NCBI GenBank assembly: GCA_029747585.1
Contig: JAPEVF010000299.1
Location: 8,308-49,958, forward strand
Length of the DNA stretch: 41,651 nt
From: Pleurotus djamor
Taxonomy: Eukaryota > Basidiomycota > Agaricomycetes > Agaricales > Pleurotaceae
Direction: 5' to 3'
Below are positions 1 to 9,289 of the stretch, in pieces. The position numbers were made by a program, and so were the translations under genes. The stretch's first letter is position 1. Every line of letters starts with the position of its first letter. The notes below the pieces were generated by a model that saw only the letters and a program-made list of their open reading frames with translations, was not told where the DNA came from and did not search any database.

Positions 1-393
1 GCGCTNNNCNNNACNNTGTCTTTGTTCCTAGAACAGACATGTTCAAATANTCAGGGTTGCTGGGTGTCATTGAAGNGTTTCCGGCNAGCATCATACTGCT
101 GTTCTGTTCTTGTTCTTTGAGTCCTCAAGCAGTCCTTCAACTTCGCTCTCCCCAACCAGCACGAGTCACACTCCAACGTGATTTCGCCGAGACGGTGCAT
201 TGATCGNCAGCCCTTCCCCTCCAACAACACGCCAAGCTCTCATTGTCTTCCTTTGCCACCACTTGCATTGACCGACGTCAACAGCTTAGTAGCCGCNTTC
301 GGTAGCCNACCGCTCAAAATTATGGAGAGACAACGGTATATAANGCCGCAATCGGGGGAATAACCAACGACAACCAACTTCGGCCACCCCAAG
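1..393. other. Left-edge non-coding DNA
   Basis: No reading frame here has convincing codon structure or splice sites. The stretch starts with several ambiguous bases. It ends in a pyrimidine-rich leader and a TATA element that belong to the gene starting at 394. Confidence 0.5.
337..343 (+). promoter_or_regulatory. TATA box of the gene at 394
   Basis: TATATAA lies about 50 nt upstream of the first ATG of a spliced reading frame. That is a usual core-promoter spacing in filamentous fungi. The base after it is ambiguous (N). Confidence 0.55.
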
Positions 394-1145
394 ATGTTGC
401 GAGACTATGCAAATTCGACATCTACGCCAATGTACATCAACCCAGCGATGTTGACGAATAATAACCCTACTCAAAATCAGGTAAGCTCACATCTCTGCTC
501 GATTCGGGCCAAGTTACTGAAAAGCCGCTCAGCACCATGTAGCAGGAAGCTACACGCCCTCTCCCTCCGATATTCTCAACAACAGGGTTATCCGTTTCTC
601 GGAGGTTCCACTGNTCGATCCTCGGTCTAGGTTTACAGGCCAGCCAGAGAAAATAGTTTCATTCTCCACTGGNAATGTCCTACCACCCTCGGTTGCAGAT
701 ATCCTTGCGCACGAGTACCGCTTCGATGATAGGACAATTCCTTTTGAGGGGGAACTCACTCTACAACTTGTCGAGATTTCGGTGAGTAGTAGTTTAACGC
801 CGCGGTCCTAAGGGTATTTACTTACAAATTTAATTAGTGGCCAGGTCTGGATGAGGGAGGACATCGGAAAGAACCTTCAATCTCGTTCCAAGAACTGGCT
901 TACAATATCGCCTCAGAGCTTCGTGAAAAGCGGAGCTCTCTAATCGAACGCGAGGCTCGGCGCCGCCAAAGAAGTCTGCTAGATGTGAGGATGCGTTATT
1001 CTTTCCGTGGTTTCATTGCCAGTTTCTTACTGCTTCATCTCTGTAGCCTCGCTACGATCTTCGAAGCATCGCTCTCAGTCGAATTCGCCTGGTGCGACTT
1101 GAGCACTATGGCAAGATCTGGGTACCCATCTGGTGGATAGAGTGA
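394..1145 (+). CDS. Hypothetical protein, four exons, about 193 aa
   Basis: I do not recognise the family. Four exons join in phase 0: 394-480, 533-781, 838-984 and 1047-1145. The three introns are 52, 56 and 62 nt, all GT-AG (GTAAGC, GTGAGT, GTGAGG donors), and the first carries a CTGA branch-like motif. The frame stays open only when spliced this way. The N-terminal 30 residues are polar and Asn/Thr/Pro-rich. The middle includes IRFSEVPL and LPPSVADILAHEYRFDD. A charged helix rich in Arg and Glu (REKRSSLIEREARRRQRS) comes before a basic/aromatic tail ending WVPIWWIE. There is no signal peptide or clear membrane segment. A TATA box about 50 nt upstream supports the start. The exon structure is well supported; the function is unknown. 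Confidence 0.66.
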
Positions 1146-1620
1146 GACTAAAGTAGACTGGTCACGGTGGTCTACCGTGTATCTTCTCNTTCCCGATTGG
1201 GAAGGTCGCTTTCCAATTTGGGCCCAGGCCATCTGAGACTCTGAGTAGCCCGTTCCCATAGACTCTAGACTAGAAATGTGCGTTTCGCAGGTGCATCTTC
1301 AACAGGTTATCCTTTCATACGAGCATGGATAAAGGAGAGTGATTGTGCCCGATGCATTGATATCTCTCCTCACTTGGGGGACCTTGATCTTGGTTCTGTG
1401 TTTCTTTCAACACGCTTTACCGTGGCTTAGGCTTAGGCTTGTCCAATGATGCTGAAGCTTAGGACTCGGTGGTAAGTATGTAACGNAGGCACTAGTTCTA
1501 GTNANCATAAGCTTTCATTCCTTGAGTTTAATAGGGGCTTCTTGCGCCAAGCTAAAAACGCCACCAACGACGTTTTATGTAAAATTTACCTCGTCAGTCG
1601 TCAACCCTTCGGTATCAATA
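1146..1620. other. Intergenic region, no gene seen
   Basis: This lies between the stop of the first gene and the likely start of the F-box gene. It has only short frames with stops and no convincing splice pairs. It should hold the 3' end of the upstream gene and the promoter of the downstream one. Confidence 0.5.
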
Positions 1621-3197
1621 ATGTTCGCTCGCGTACGACCTCACTTTCACTCACGATGCTCATTTTGCTCACCTTACGCTAGAGAGCATACGCAAGACCT
1701 CCCACATGCACCGCAAACCAACTGCAGCTAGACCAAGATATAGCGAATCACCTACTTGCCATCACCCAACTTTCTACACAGAGAAACTCAGAAAGTCCTG
1801 TCTCTCGACTTCCCAATGAAATCCTNGCTTCAATTTTTGCCATNCTGAAGTCTGATGCTCCTCAGTACGGGCTTGGAAGATGGATTCGTTTCGCCGCGGT
1901 TTGCCATCATTGGCGCCAGGTGGCATTGGGATTCCCCCGGNTATTCTCGAGCATCGATATTTCGCACCAGTCCGCTGAGTATATGCTACAGAGATCACAT
2001 GGTGCTCTCCTCAAGGTGGCATGCCTCCGACAACCCTACAATCATCAGTTTGGAGCCCTCGGTACATATATCATGTCGCAAATTGCTAGAATCGAGGAGC
2101 TTTCACTCGATTTCACGTCCCTTGTGGTAGTATCCCAACTTCTGAGCACAAATTCTGGGGCAAGCGCAGACAAACTACGAGTTCTGCGATTACGTCGCAG
2201 GGGAATTGAACATATCGCCAATCCCCTCCCTCGCGGAATCTTCGCGCGAGACATGCGAAACCTCCGTCATCTCCAACTTGAAGCGTTTCCACTGTCGGAA
2301 GCCCTCCCCTGCTTTCCACATCTTACGAAACTCGATATCGACGGGAAGAAAAGCTTCATGCCCACACCCCTTGCAGTCTTGCTTGCTTCCCTGGAGAAGA
2401 ATCCCAGTATTACATCACTTACTTTGGACCAGGTGGAACAAAGTGGACCTCAGAGTGCTGTCAACGGTGACCTTTTGGCCCTTCCAAATCTCTCTGAGCT
2501 CAGAGTTTACACTGTCTATGCTCACAACCGCCCCGCCATCTTCCAATACCTCACTGTACCCCCCGATTGCACGGTTCGCATTTCCTGGCAAGGTCAAGTT
2601 CCTACCCCATTTTCTTCCGCTTTTACGGCGATGGAACCTGTTTTCCGCAACGCGCTTCAAAACTCTTCCCGAGAAATTCATAGTTTTGGGCTGGTAGAAA
2701 GTGAGGGACACCTGCGCTTATCCTTGCATTCCGGTTTGGAAGAGCCGATGTTTGATACCGCCATGAACGCTTCTTCGATCGCAGACACGTCGGTGCGAAG
2801 AATAATCTCTCTTCTGGCCTCCCCGCGTATGTCATCAGCCCGAATGATCGCCCTCGTCCTATCTAACAGTCACATACTCCCATCGATGGGTATTTCCGAC
2901 TGGTCTCCGTTGATTGCTCGACTTGACAACCTCCGGGAACTCGACCTTTCATCTGTGGGCGGCCAGTTTTTCGACCTCATGTCTAAGGAAATATCAGGTG
3001 GGAGCATCCCTCTTCCGCTCCTTGAAACCCTGGTCGTCAAAGAACTCGACTGGGTTCCTGCTATCCCGTTGATAGAGGCGCTTCAGGCACGCAGTGCATC
3101 CGGGTTACGCTTGAATGAGCTTCGTCTCTTTGACAGCGTTATTTCCCCGAGTATGGTAGAAGTGTTGAAGGAGCTCACTAATTTAAGTCTGTCGTAG
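1621..3197 (+). CDS. F-box protein with leucine-rich C-terminal region
   Basis: Likely substrate-recognition subunit of an SCF ubiquitin ligase. Residues about 45-90 form an F-box (LPNEILASIF, then RFAAVCHHWRQVAL), typical of the very large agaricomycete F-box family. The rest, to about residue 508, is rich in leucine repeats such as LRHLQLEAFPLSEALP, LPNLSELRVY, LDNLRELDLS and LPLLETLVVKELD. This is the usual LRR-like substrate-binding solenoid. My model has a 12-nt first exon (1621-1632, MFAR), a 50-nt intron 1633-1682 and one long exon 1683-3197. The acceptor and long exon are well supported, because the frame has a stop just upstream of the acceptor. The micro-exon start is inferred. Two N bases fall inside the F-box. 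The substrate cannot be predicted, and such F-box genes are usually lineage-specific. Confidence 0.85.
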
Positions 3198-4121
3198 ATA
3201 ATCAAAGCCAAATTTTCTTGTGATCGTGTGTTCTTCTTTCGTGCGTAGAGCATCAGGGGGTGATAGCGAAGCTTCCGGTCTTGAGCATCCCTCTGCCAAA
3301 ATTTACTATCACACTGGGAAAACCATACCCGTTGGTCGTTCCTTGTACCTCGCCATCTATCCTCTTGCTTATAATACTTTCAGAACCAATCTCCATGAAG
3401 TCTTTATACGCTCTCTGCCTTCTGAAGCTAAAACCTGCAATGGGTTTCCCATACCTCTCCTCACGCAACGGTTTAACGCCGAATCTTACGTTGCAGAACA
3501 GCTTCCAATATGAATGGGGACCCCTCAGAATCCAGGCCCGCCCGCGGGATAGCTACAACGCCCCCAAACCATCTCAGCTCCCGCAAGCAGTAGTCTTGTC
3601 TTCGTCAACCACTCTATCCCGAACCCCTGTCACAGCTGTCGTCACTCCAGGCCATATAATGTGGCTTTTGACATGACAATGCCACACAACTCAAATACCC
3701 TTCCAATGGCGTCGTGGGTAAGGCGAAGCTTCAATCTATCAAAGTCCCAATTATAGCCGCGATATCCATCTTCCATGTATGTGTGCTGATCTGTCATAGA
3801 CGTGATCGAAATGACGGCCGTGGCTTCTATCCGTCTGCAGTACCTTCACCTTTGCAGCTCGAAGCACACTTGGGCCAATGGTGGACCTTGCGACAAATCC
3901 ATCCCGTACCTGGCCACGCATTCTCCTCTCTTCTCAAAATTCGGCCCCCCTCCCATTGGTGTCAATGTCGTGCCGACATCGTTCTGCTATCTATCACTAA
4001 GCGGCGTCGGATGAACTTTCTGTTCAAATGTGCCTGTTCGCATTGCTGTTCAGAGTATTTAAGCCTTCAAAAATTTATGTGAGTGCTACGACAACTTTTT
4101 TCCTCAGTCGTGTTTGTTAAA
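3198..4121. other. Intergenic stretch without a supportable gene
   Basis: Open frames of 60-138 codons exist in several frames of both strands over 3220-3680 and 3714-4082. They overlap each other and share no domain. I cannot connect any of them with good splice sites. The stretch could hold a decayed gene. The last 70 bases are the promoter of the WSC gene. Confidence 0.4.
4056..4063 (+). promoter_or_regulatory. TATA-like element of the WSC gene
   Basis: TATTTAAG lies about 60 nt upstream of the ATG at 4122. A pyrimidine-rich leader follows, as is common in basidiomycete promoters. Confidence 0.45.
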
Positions 4122-5139
4122 ATGGTGTTTTGGGCGTTGAGCCTTCTACTGATCCACTCACACTCGGTGAGATAGTTAGGCTGTCTAACCAGGGTACTTG
4201 GATCTCACGCCGTCAAAACAGTTTGCTTCGTCTCAATCCATTCCTTCATCATTACCCGGCAATTGGTCTTCCCAAGGATGTTTTGTATGTCACCATGGTA
4301 TATTCTAGAGTAGTGTGAGCGTGGAGCTAACGATCCTCGTAGACGTCAGTGCTATATCGTGATTTATTCCATTCTAGCGAAACTCACATAGACTCGTCAA
4401 AGTGACATCTCAACCTCGCGCACTTTGGCCGCGGCCTTTATGTCCGACACCAAGAATCTGACAATTGAATCTTGCATTGCTTTCTGTGATAACGCTGGCT
4501 TCATCTTTGCTGGCGTTGAATTCGGACAAGAGTGCTGTAAGTTTACAGTCTTGTAATTCGCTGGATTTGGTTTTGACCTATACTCTTGCACGGATAGACT
4601 GTGACTCCGTCATCCAAGACCCAAGTGTTCAAACCCCTTTGGAAGAATGCAACTTTGGATGCACCGGAAATTCTGCTGAGGTCTGCGGTTCTGGAGGCCA
4701 CCTCAACATCTTCTTCAGCGGTGCACCCCAGCCTACGTTCAAGACCATCAGTGACTCTGCTTGGACCTTTGAGGGATGCTTCACGTATGCCATTCGCTCA
4801 TAATTCACTGGCCACGCCTCTCTAACTCGCGCTTCCTCCTCGAAGGGATGACCCTCAGCAACGCACCCTCCGCGTACCGGTAAATATACCACAAGGAGTA
4901 ACTCCAGAATCGTGTACCGCCGCTTGTCAGACAGCGGGTGGATTTACTCGAGCTGGCCTTGAAGTGGGTCGCGAATGCTGTGAGACACTCAAACCTGCCC
5001 ATTCGCAGCGCAGAACTGATCTTTTATTAGGGTGTGATAACCTCCTGGATGGTGTATCTATCTCTCGTCCCACTCGTGAGTGCCGGACTGTCTGCAACGC
5101 CGACCACGATGCGCTCTGTGGAGGGTCGAACAGGGCTGN
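4122..5139 (+). CDS. Secreted WSC-domain protein, 3' end lost in gap
   Basis: WSC domains are eight-cysteine, putative carbohydrate-binding modules found in fungal wall sensors and secreted enzymes. Six exons join in frame: 4122-4166, 4222-4284, 4392-4536, 4598-4784, 4846-4979 and 5031 onward. Exon 1 gives a short hydrophobic signal peptide (MVFWALSLLLIHSHS). WSC 1 runs from GCF through RTLAAAF, ESCIAFC and GVEFGQECYCD to EVCGSGG. WSC 2 runs from EGCFTDDPQQRTL through PESCTAACQTAG, GREC and WCDN to DALCGGSNR. All expected cysteines are visible in both. About 227 residues are readable before the N-rich block at 5139-5190. The true 3' end, a third domain, a Ser/Thr stalk or a membrane anchor cannot be seen. 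It may be a plain secreted two-WSC protein or the N-terminus of something larger. Confidence 0.85.
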
Positions 5140-5213
5140 NNTNNNTGANNTTNANTNNAGTTNNTGANCNNNCNNNGCNNTCCCAATGNANANCTATCAA
5201 TCCCTGATCTGCA

Positions 5214-5608
5214 GTGTAGGCAGATGGGGAAGAGTAAGTGTATTCGAGGCCGNNGGTGANGCCTCGAGATCTGTGGAACCCTGCAANCGAGGTGAGTGGT
5301 GNGTGAACATGCATCGGATGAATGATAAAGTGGTTACCCTCACCGAAATGATCCGAATTTGCTTCGATCGTTCAGGGATGTTTGAGGTTCGAGAAATGGT
5401 ACGAAGCGGGGTGCAGGTGTAGGCAGATGGGGATGAGTAGCCTTAGGTGCGTTCGAGGTTGTGTGAGCGAAAACGGGACAGAGAGTGAGGTAAGTGAGAT
5501 GAACAAATCAAGATCCAACTGATTACTCACAGGTACTCGAAATCTAGATGAGTAGGTGTACTCGAGGCCGTTGGTGAGGCCCCGAAATCCAAGACAACCT
5601 AGAACCCG
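5214..5608. repeat. Diverged exon-like repeat, three partial copies
   Basis: Copies at 5214-5287, 5411-5460 and 5545-5608 share the core GTAGGCAGATGGGG and/or TCGAGGCCGTTGGTGAGGC, with the order kept. The regions between carry splice-like words (GTGAGT, GTAAGT, TTACTCACAG), so each copy looks like a small exon with flanking intron ends. Read on the minus strand, the first and third copies both encode GLEYTYSS preceded by an Arg-Gly-x-Thr context. I cannot tell which strand, if either, was coding. Confidence 0.6.
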
Positions 5609-5981
5609 AATCCGAAGAAACAAAGTGAGTGTTGGCACGAAATGAGGGAACTGATGTCATTACTCACAGGTCCGAGATTGCTGGTCTGGCCTGTGGTGTG
5701 ATCGGTCGGCTCGCTTATGGAGGACAATGGAGAAGACACGGAGGAAGCGGAACGGAGGGGTGTACGATCGGGATGGGGTCAGTTCAGGGCATGTCCGGTA
5801 AGCGATTATGCACGTACGTCATCTTCGTGCTCGTCGTTGTCCGCAGCGCCGAAGCTGTTACCCTCGCTGTAGACAACGATGTCAACGATACCTGCTAGGT
5901 AGACGGCTGAGTGTAAAAAACCTAGATAGAATTAATCAGATGGTTTATCAATACAAAGTGTGAATGAGACTTACCAAGTGC

Positions 5982-6246
5982 GAACTAAAGTCTAAGATGC
6001 CAAAAAGTCAATGACTGAAATCTCGTAGTTACGAGACTACTTGCAAAATGAAGCTAGCGAGGTTAAATAGTTTGATTAGCTGGATAATGATAATAAAAAA
6101 CTGAAAGAAACTGACCGCGAGTTGTGAACAAGACTTGAACTAAAAATCAATGAACGAAATCTTGTACTTGCGAGACTACTCACAGAATGAATCTAGTGAG
6201 GGTTATTTGCTTAGTAGAATGACAATAAGAACAAAAGGAACTGACC
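5982..6246. repeat. AT-rich tandem repeat, two units of about 110-135 bp
   Basis: Units 5982-6116 and 6137-6246 both run from GAACTAAA through TCAATGA, GAAATCT, CGAGACTACT and GAATGA/AATGAA to GGAACTGACC or GAAACTGACC. They are diverged, with small indels. No reading frame is maintained. They directly follow the exon-like repeat and precede a purine-rich tract. Confidence 0.6.
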
Positions 6247-7488
6247 CGATTGGAAAGCAGTTAGATATCTTGATGAACGCCTGACGGAGTCACAGTGTTG
6301 TGAACAGAGCGGGAAAGCTTCGTATGAACGAAGACGAGGTCTATATTCAAAAACAAATTGATGATAATGACTTTGTCATAAGAGATAAGGACTTACCACC
6401 AGAGATGTCGCATAGTAACTTGGAGGTGGAATGTGGTGTCTTGATGATGGGATCAGAGATGTCGGCGTTGTTGTTGTCGTCGTCGAGAGCAAGAGTGTGA
6501 GAGAGGGAGAAAGAGCGAGAGAGGGAAGAAGAGGAGGAGAGGAGAGGAGAGGAGAGGAGAAGATGGGAGAGCTGATGATGAGTTTGAGAGGAAAGTCAGC
6601 CAGGTATTTATAGGAAGACGGCGAGGTGAGTGTAATCGTGCATTTCCGAATAAACGGGATTCTAGAGGCCGCAGAAAATTTTGTAGAAGGGTGAGACGTC
6701 GGCTAAAAGCTAAGCGAAGGGTCCTAGCGCCGAGGACCCACAGCCTAGGCAGCCAAGTACCCGCTTGAAACGAAAGAACGGGGCGAACAGTACGAGGAGG
6801 AGAGGGTTGGATTCATTCAATTTCCGTTGTCCCTGGTTGAGCTCTGCTGGCAGTTGTCGACTGGACCACATCTCCGGCATACCATGGGCGCCTATTCTTG
6901 CAGCTGGTGCATGAGCTGGGCGATGTGGAAGGTGAATTTGACGAGGAACGAGGAGGAGGAGTAGGAATAGGAGCAGGAAAGGAGGGGATTGACTTGGACA
7001 AAAATTCTTCCCGCGACCGAAATTTCTTTGCTGGCACTCTGGCGTCGACTCTCAAGCATGCACCCACATCTATTGAAGCATACCATAGCAGCAGAAGTTG
7101 TGGAATTTGCAACGGGGATGGTGGGTTTGCAATTTCGGGGAGCCCTGACTTGAGGGCCCCTGATGGACTTGGGCGGCGCTTCCCCATCGGACTTTGAACA
7201 TTGTCCCTTTCCTCCTCACCACCACCACCACCCGTTTCGCCGCCCTCGTCTACCCTGTCCTTCGTGTTGGATAAATACTGGGGTCCACTCGAAATATGCG
7301 AGAATTTCCCCCACATTTGTGGATTTCTCACAGAGTCGATGTCTCATCCTTCCTCTCTTTTCCTCTTCTCCTTCTCTTCCTTCTGTCTCAATTCTCCCCA
7401 TCTTGCTCGGAGGACGCGGGGCTCGACGTTCTCGTATACAAAGGACTTTGAATGGTGAGTTCATCCTTATTTCTTCTCTGCTAATTTG
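6247..7488. other. Gene-poor region with purine tract and hairpin
   Basis: A GAGAGG/GGAGAGGAGAGG purine tract occupies about 6495-6565. A 7-bp perfect inverted repeat (GGGTCCT and AGGACCC around a 7-nt loop) lies at 6719-6739. Frames of up to 172 codons occur around 6813-7331 on the minus strand, but they are low-complexity (Gly, Ser and Pro runs). ATAAATA at 7271-7277 followed by a CT-rich leader looks like a promoter. The ATG at 7339 opens only about 38 codons before splicing into a stop, so I do not call a gene. Confidence 0.4.
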
Positions 7489-7937
7489 CGCTGATCAACG
7501 ATGACTATATAGAAATGCTCCATTTTATCGGTACCGCCGTCCACTGATTCCCTACGACCCGGAACTCTGAACGGAGCGGCTCACGACCAAAGCCTTGAGG
7601 CTGGACGCGAGAGTGCCGTTTCGTTCTCATTTTCGTTCAGGTAAGCAGCATACTTTCTTGGTTCNTTTTTTTCGCTGATGCTTGATGTATATACAGAAAT
7701 TCTCCGTTTTTTCGATGCCATGCTCGCAAGGGAGGCGTTTCATTTGCATCGTTTCCATGACGCTGAACAGCAATGTATATATAGAATTGCTCCATTTTAT
7801 CGCCTTTCGACGCTCGCATCCTCCTCCACCTCTCCTCCCTTCCGAATGACATTCCCGCACTTGGTCTTCTCGTTTCTGGCCATTTCGCCTCGCAAAACAA
7901 CGAAGACTATATGGATCGACTCCATTTTATCGGTACC
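7489..7937. repeat. Four diverged copies of an intron-end/exon-start module
   Basis: Copies lie at 7489-7535, 7673-7719, 7761-7804 and 7891-7937. The shared order is CGCTGA, about 8 variable bases, ATG.. TATATAG or TATACAG, then a start like AAATGCTCC followed by ATTTTATCGGTACC. The TATATAG/TATACAG word looks like a 3' splice acceptor, and GTGAGT (7455) and GTAAGC (7641) donors lie upstream of the first two copies. The arrangement resembles tandem duplication of a small intron-plus-exon unit followed by decay. On the minus strand three copies begin with ATGGAG. Spacing between copies is 88-184 nt. Confidence 0.65.
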
Positions 7938-8159
7938 TTCGAAACTGAAGCATGGCGTGGAGAGGGAGGGGGAAATAATAAAGGTACGACTTCTGTTCTC
8001 ATTTCCGACAGATTTTGCTTCGAATTTATTAAACGGCCTCGCTGCCAACTCCACCTTCCTTTCCCCTTCCCTTCGGTCTCGCCGCCCATCAAGACCTAGC
8101 ATCAAGTTCTTGGGTTTACAACGCCATCATGGACTCGGCGGCACGACTCACCAGTTTCG

Positions 8160-8308
8160 CGGAGCTGATGGGCTTGACGCTTTGGTGGAGTTCGGAGGTT
8201 TCGGGTTTACGCCGGGGTATCTACGAACGTCGAGGGGTGTGTTAGATGGGAAGCTTCCTCGGTCACGGAGCTGATGAACTGAAACGGCTTCGTAGAGTTC
8301 GGAGGTTT
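8160..8308. repeat. Direct repeat, two copies about 106 bp apart
   Basis: CGGAGCTGATG ... GAGTTCGGAGGTTT occurs at 8160-8202 and again at 8266-8308, with a similar middle (GGCTT..G..). The copies are too diverged to be recent. No frame is kept across both. Confidence 0.55.
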
Positions 8309-8627
8309 GGACAGAGTCTATGAGTGCTACTAATTGGACTGGGAGCTTTAATGGACTCGACATTGTGTAGTCTCCCATTTTGAAATAAAACTTGGTCTAA
8401 TTTTCCAAATGCGAGACTTTGAAGTACGAGCGGGAGTAGCCTATCAGCTAGTTTACGTGTTGTGCAAATTACGTAGTGCGGAATAAAAACTATTTTCACG
8501 GAAATAAGTGGTAGTTGCTGTTGAGTCGAGACTCGGGCGAGAGGCGGAAGCGAGTGTGATTCGGGTGAAGGGGAGAAAATTGTGTCGAGGTCTGTGCGCG
8601 AAGGCTTGGTACTGACGTGTCGAGGTG

Positions 8628-8635
8628 TATATAAG
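8628..8635 (+). promoter_or_regulatory. Possible TATA box
   Basis: TATATAAG is followed about 25-60 nt later by a pyrimidine-rich leader and an ATG at 8688. That ATG opens only 24 codons. It may be the old promoter of the broken frame starting near 8948. Confidence 0.3.
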
Positions 8636-8947
8636 GAGGGGGGTTGGCCGTGGTCTGGTCAGTTATTCCCCCTTCTCGTGTCGTGATGCTGGTAGTCTGC
8701 ATCATCACCTCTCTCCTCTTCTCTTCTCTACTTGTAGTGTACCCACATGTACTTAGATAGCACCACGGAGAGGCCGGCATGCTGCTGGTCTCTCCGATAA
8801 TGATAAAGGGACGAGCGCTACGGACCTATCATAATCCCTTGAATTTCGTTTTCACAAAATAACAGCATACCTCACGCTTCCAGGAAGTAACCTCCTAGAC
8901 CAAAGGGGCGACGTAGGAGAAATATACACACGCCAAGCAGTAACAAT

Positions 8948-9187
8948 GACTCTGACTGCCTCGACGCGAAAGAGATCGCTTGGAACTCGGTTGATATGGT
9001 GCGATTCAAAGTCTCAACAGACACCGGGGAGAAGTACAGTCAACCCACCATCTGGGTTGGTGTCAATCCTGGAAAGCTTGTCGGTGCCCAAACCGAAGAG
9101 GCCACTCAGGAGATTTTGGCTCTCCTCAAGCAACATGATATTACAGATGTTGATGTTGCGTATCGTGAGTCGGTTATGTGGCATTAA
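8948..9187 (+). pseudogene. Fragment of a conserved agaricomycete protein of unknown function
   Basis: The frame reads DSDCLDAKEIAWNSVDMVRF, then a conserved-looking core (KVSTDTGEKYSQPTIWVGVN, TEEATQEILALLKQHD, DVDVAYRESV). From memory this resembles the N-terminal part of a large agaricomycete hypothetical family, some 450-500 residues long. I could not test this. Here the frame stops eight codons after AYR, just as it enters a short direct repeat (9176). No ATG-initiated exon upstream joins it cleanly, and stops precede it in frame. Downstream, 9342-9395 may keep a short related piece (VDHAACSIEGKKFRTSMQ). I read it as a broken copy. A missed multi-exon gene is the alternative. Confidence 0.5.
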
Positions 9188-9285
9188 ATGGTTGATGAAG
9201 GCGAGTAGAATATATAGGCGAGATCGGCGCACGAATATACAAAGGACGTCAATGTGGTATTAAATCGTTGGCGAGTAGAATATAC
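9176..9285. repeat. Direct repeat at the break of the fragment
   Basis: ATGTGGCATTAAATGGTTG...GGCGAGTAGAATATA (9176-9213) recurs as ATGTGGTATTAAATCGTTGGCGAGTAGAATATAC (9252-9285). The second copy lacks 7 bases (ATGAAGG-like). The first copy starts exactly where the conserved frame ends. Confidence 0.6.
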
Positions 9286-9289
9286 GTGC

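Noticed and set aside
790..825. CGGTCCTAAGG, the core of the I-CeuI homing-endonuclease site
   Set aside because: Only 11 bases match, and it lies inside a short spliceosomal intron; no rRNA or homing gene is nearby.
3220..3676. Overlapping frames of 71-138 codons on both strands
   Set aside because: At least three frames are open together, no motif is shared with known families and no intron joins them to the F-box gene in a sensible way.
5629..5898. 89-codon plus-strand frame near the repeats
   Set aside because: It runs across splice-like repeat ends, starts within a probable intron, and has no recognisable feature beyond a short hydrophobic stretch.
6495..6565. GAGAGG/GGAGA purine tract as a telomere or centromere repeat
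   Set aside because: Too short and irregular, and genes lie on both sides; ordinary microsatellite.
6813..7331. 172-codon minus-strand frame
   Set aside because: Low-complexity Gly/Glu and Ser/Pro composition from simple-sequence DNA; overlapping frames on the plus strand are equally open.
8766..8796. 7-bp inverted repeat CGGAGAG...CTCTCCG as an RNA gene or terminator
   Set aside because: A 17-nt loop and a short stem are expected by chance; no conserved RNA family recognised.
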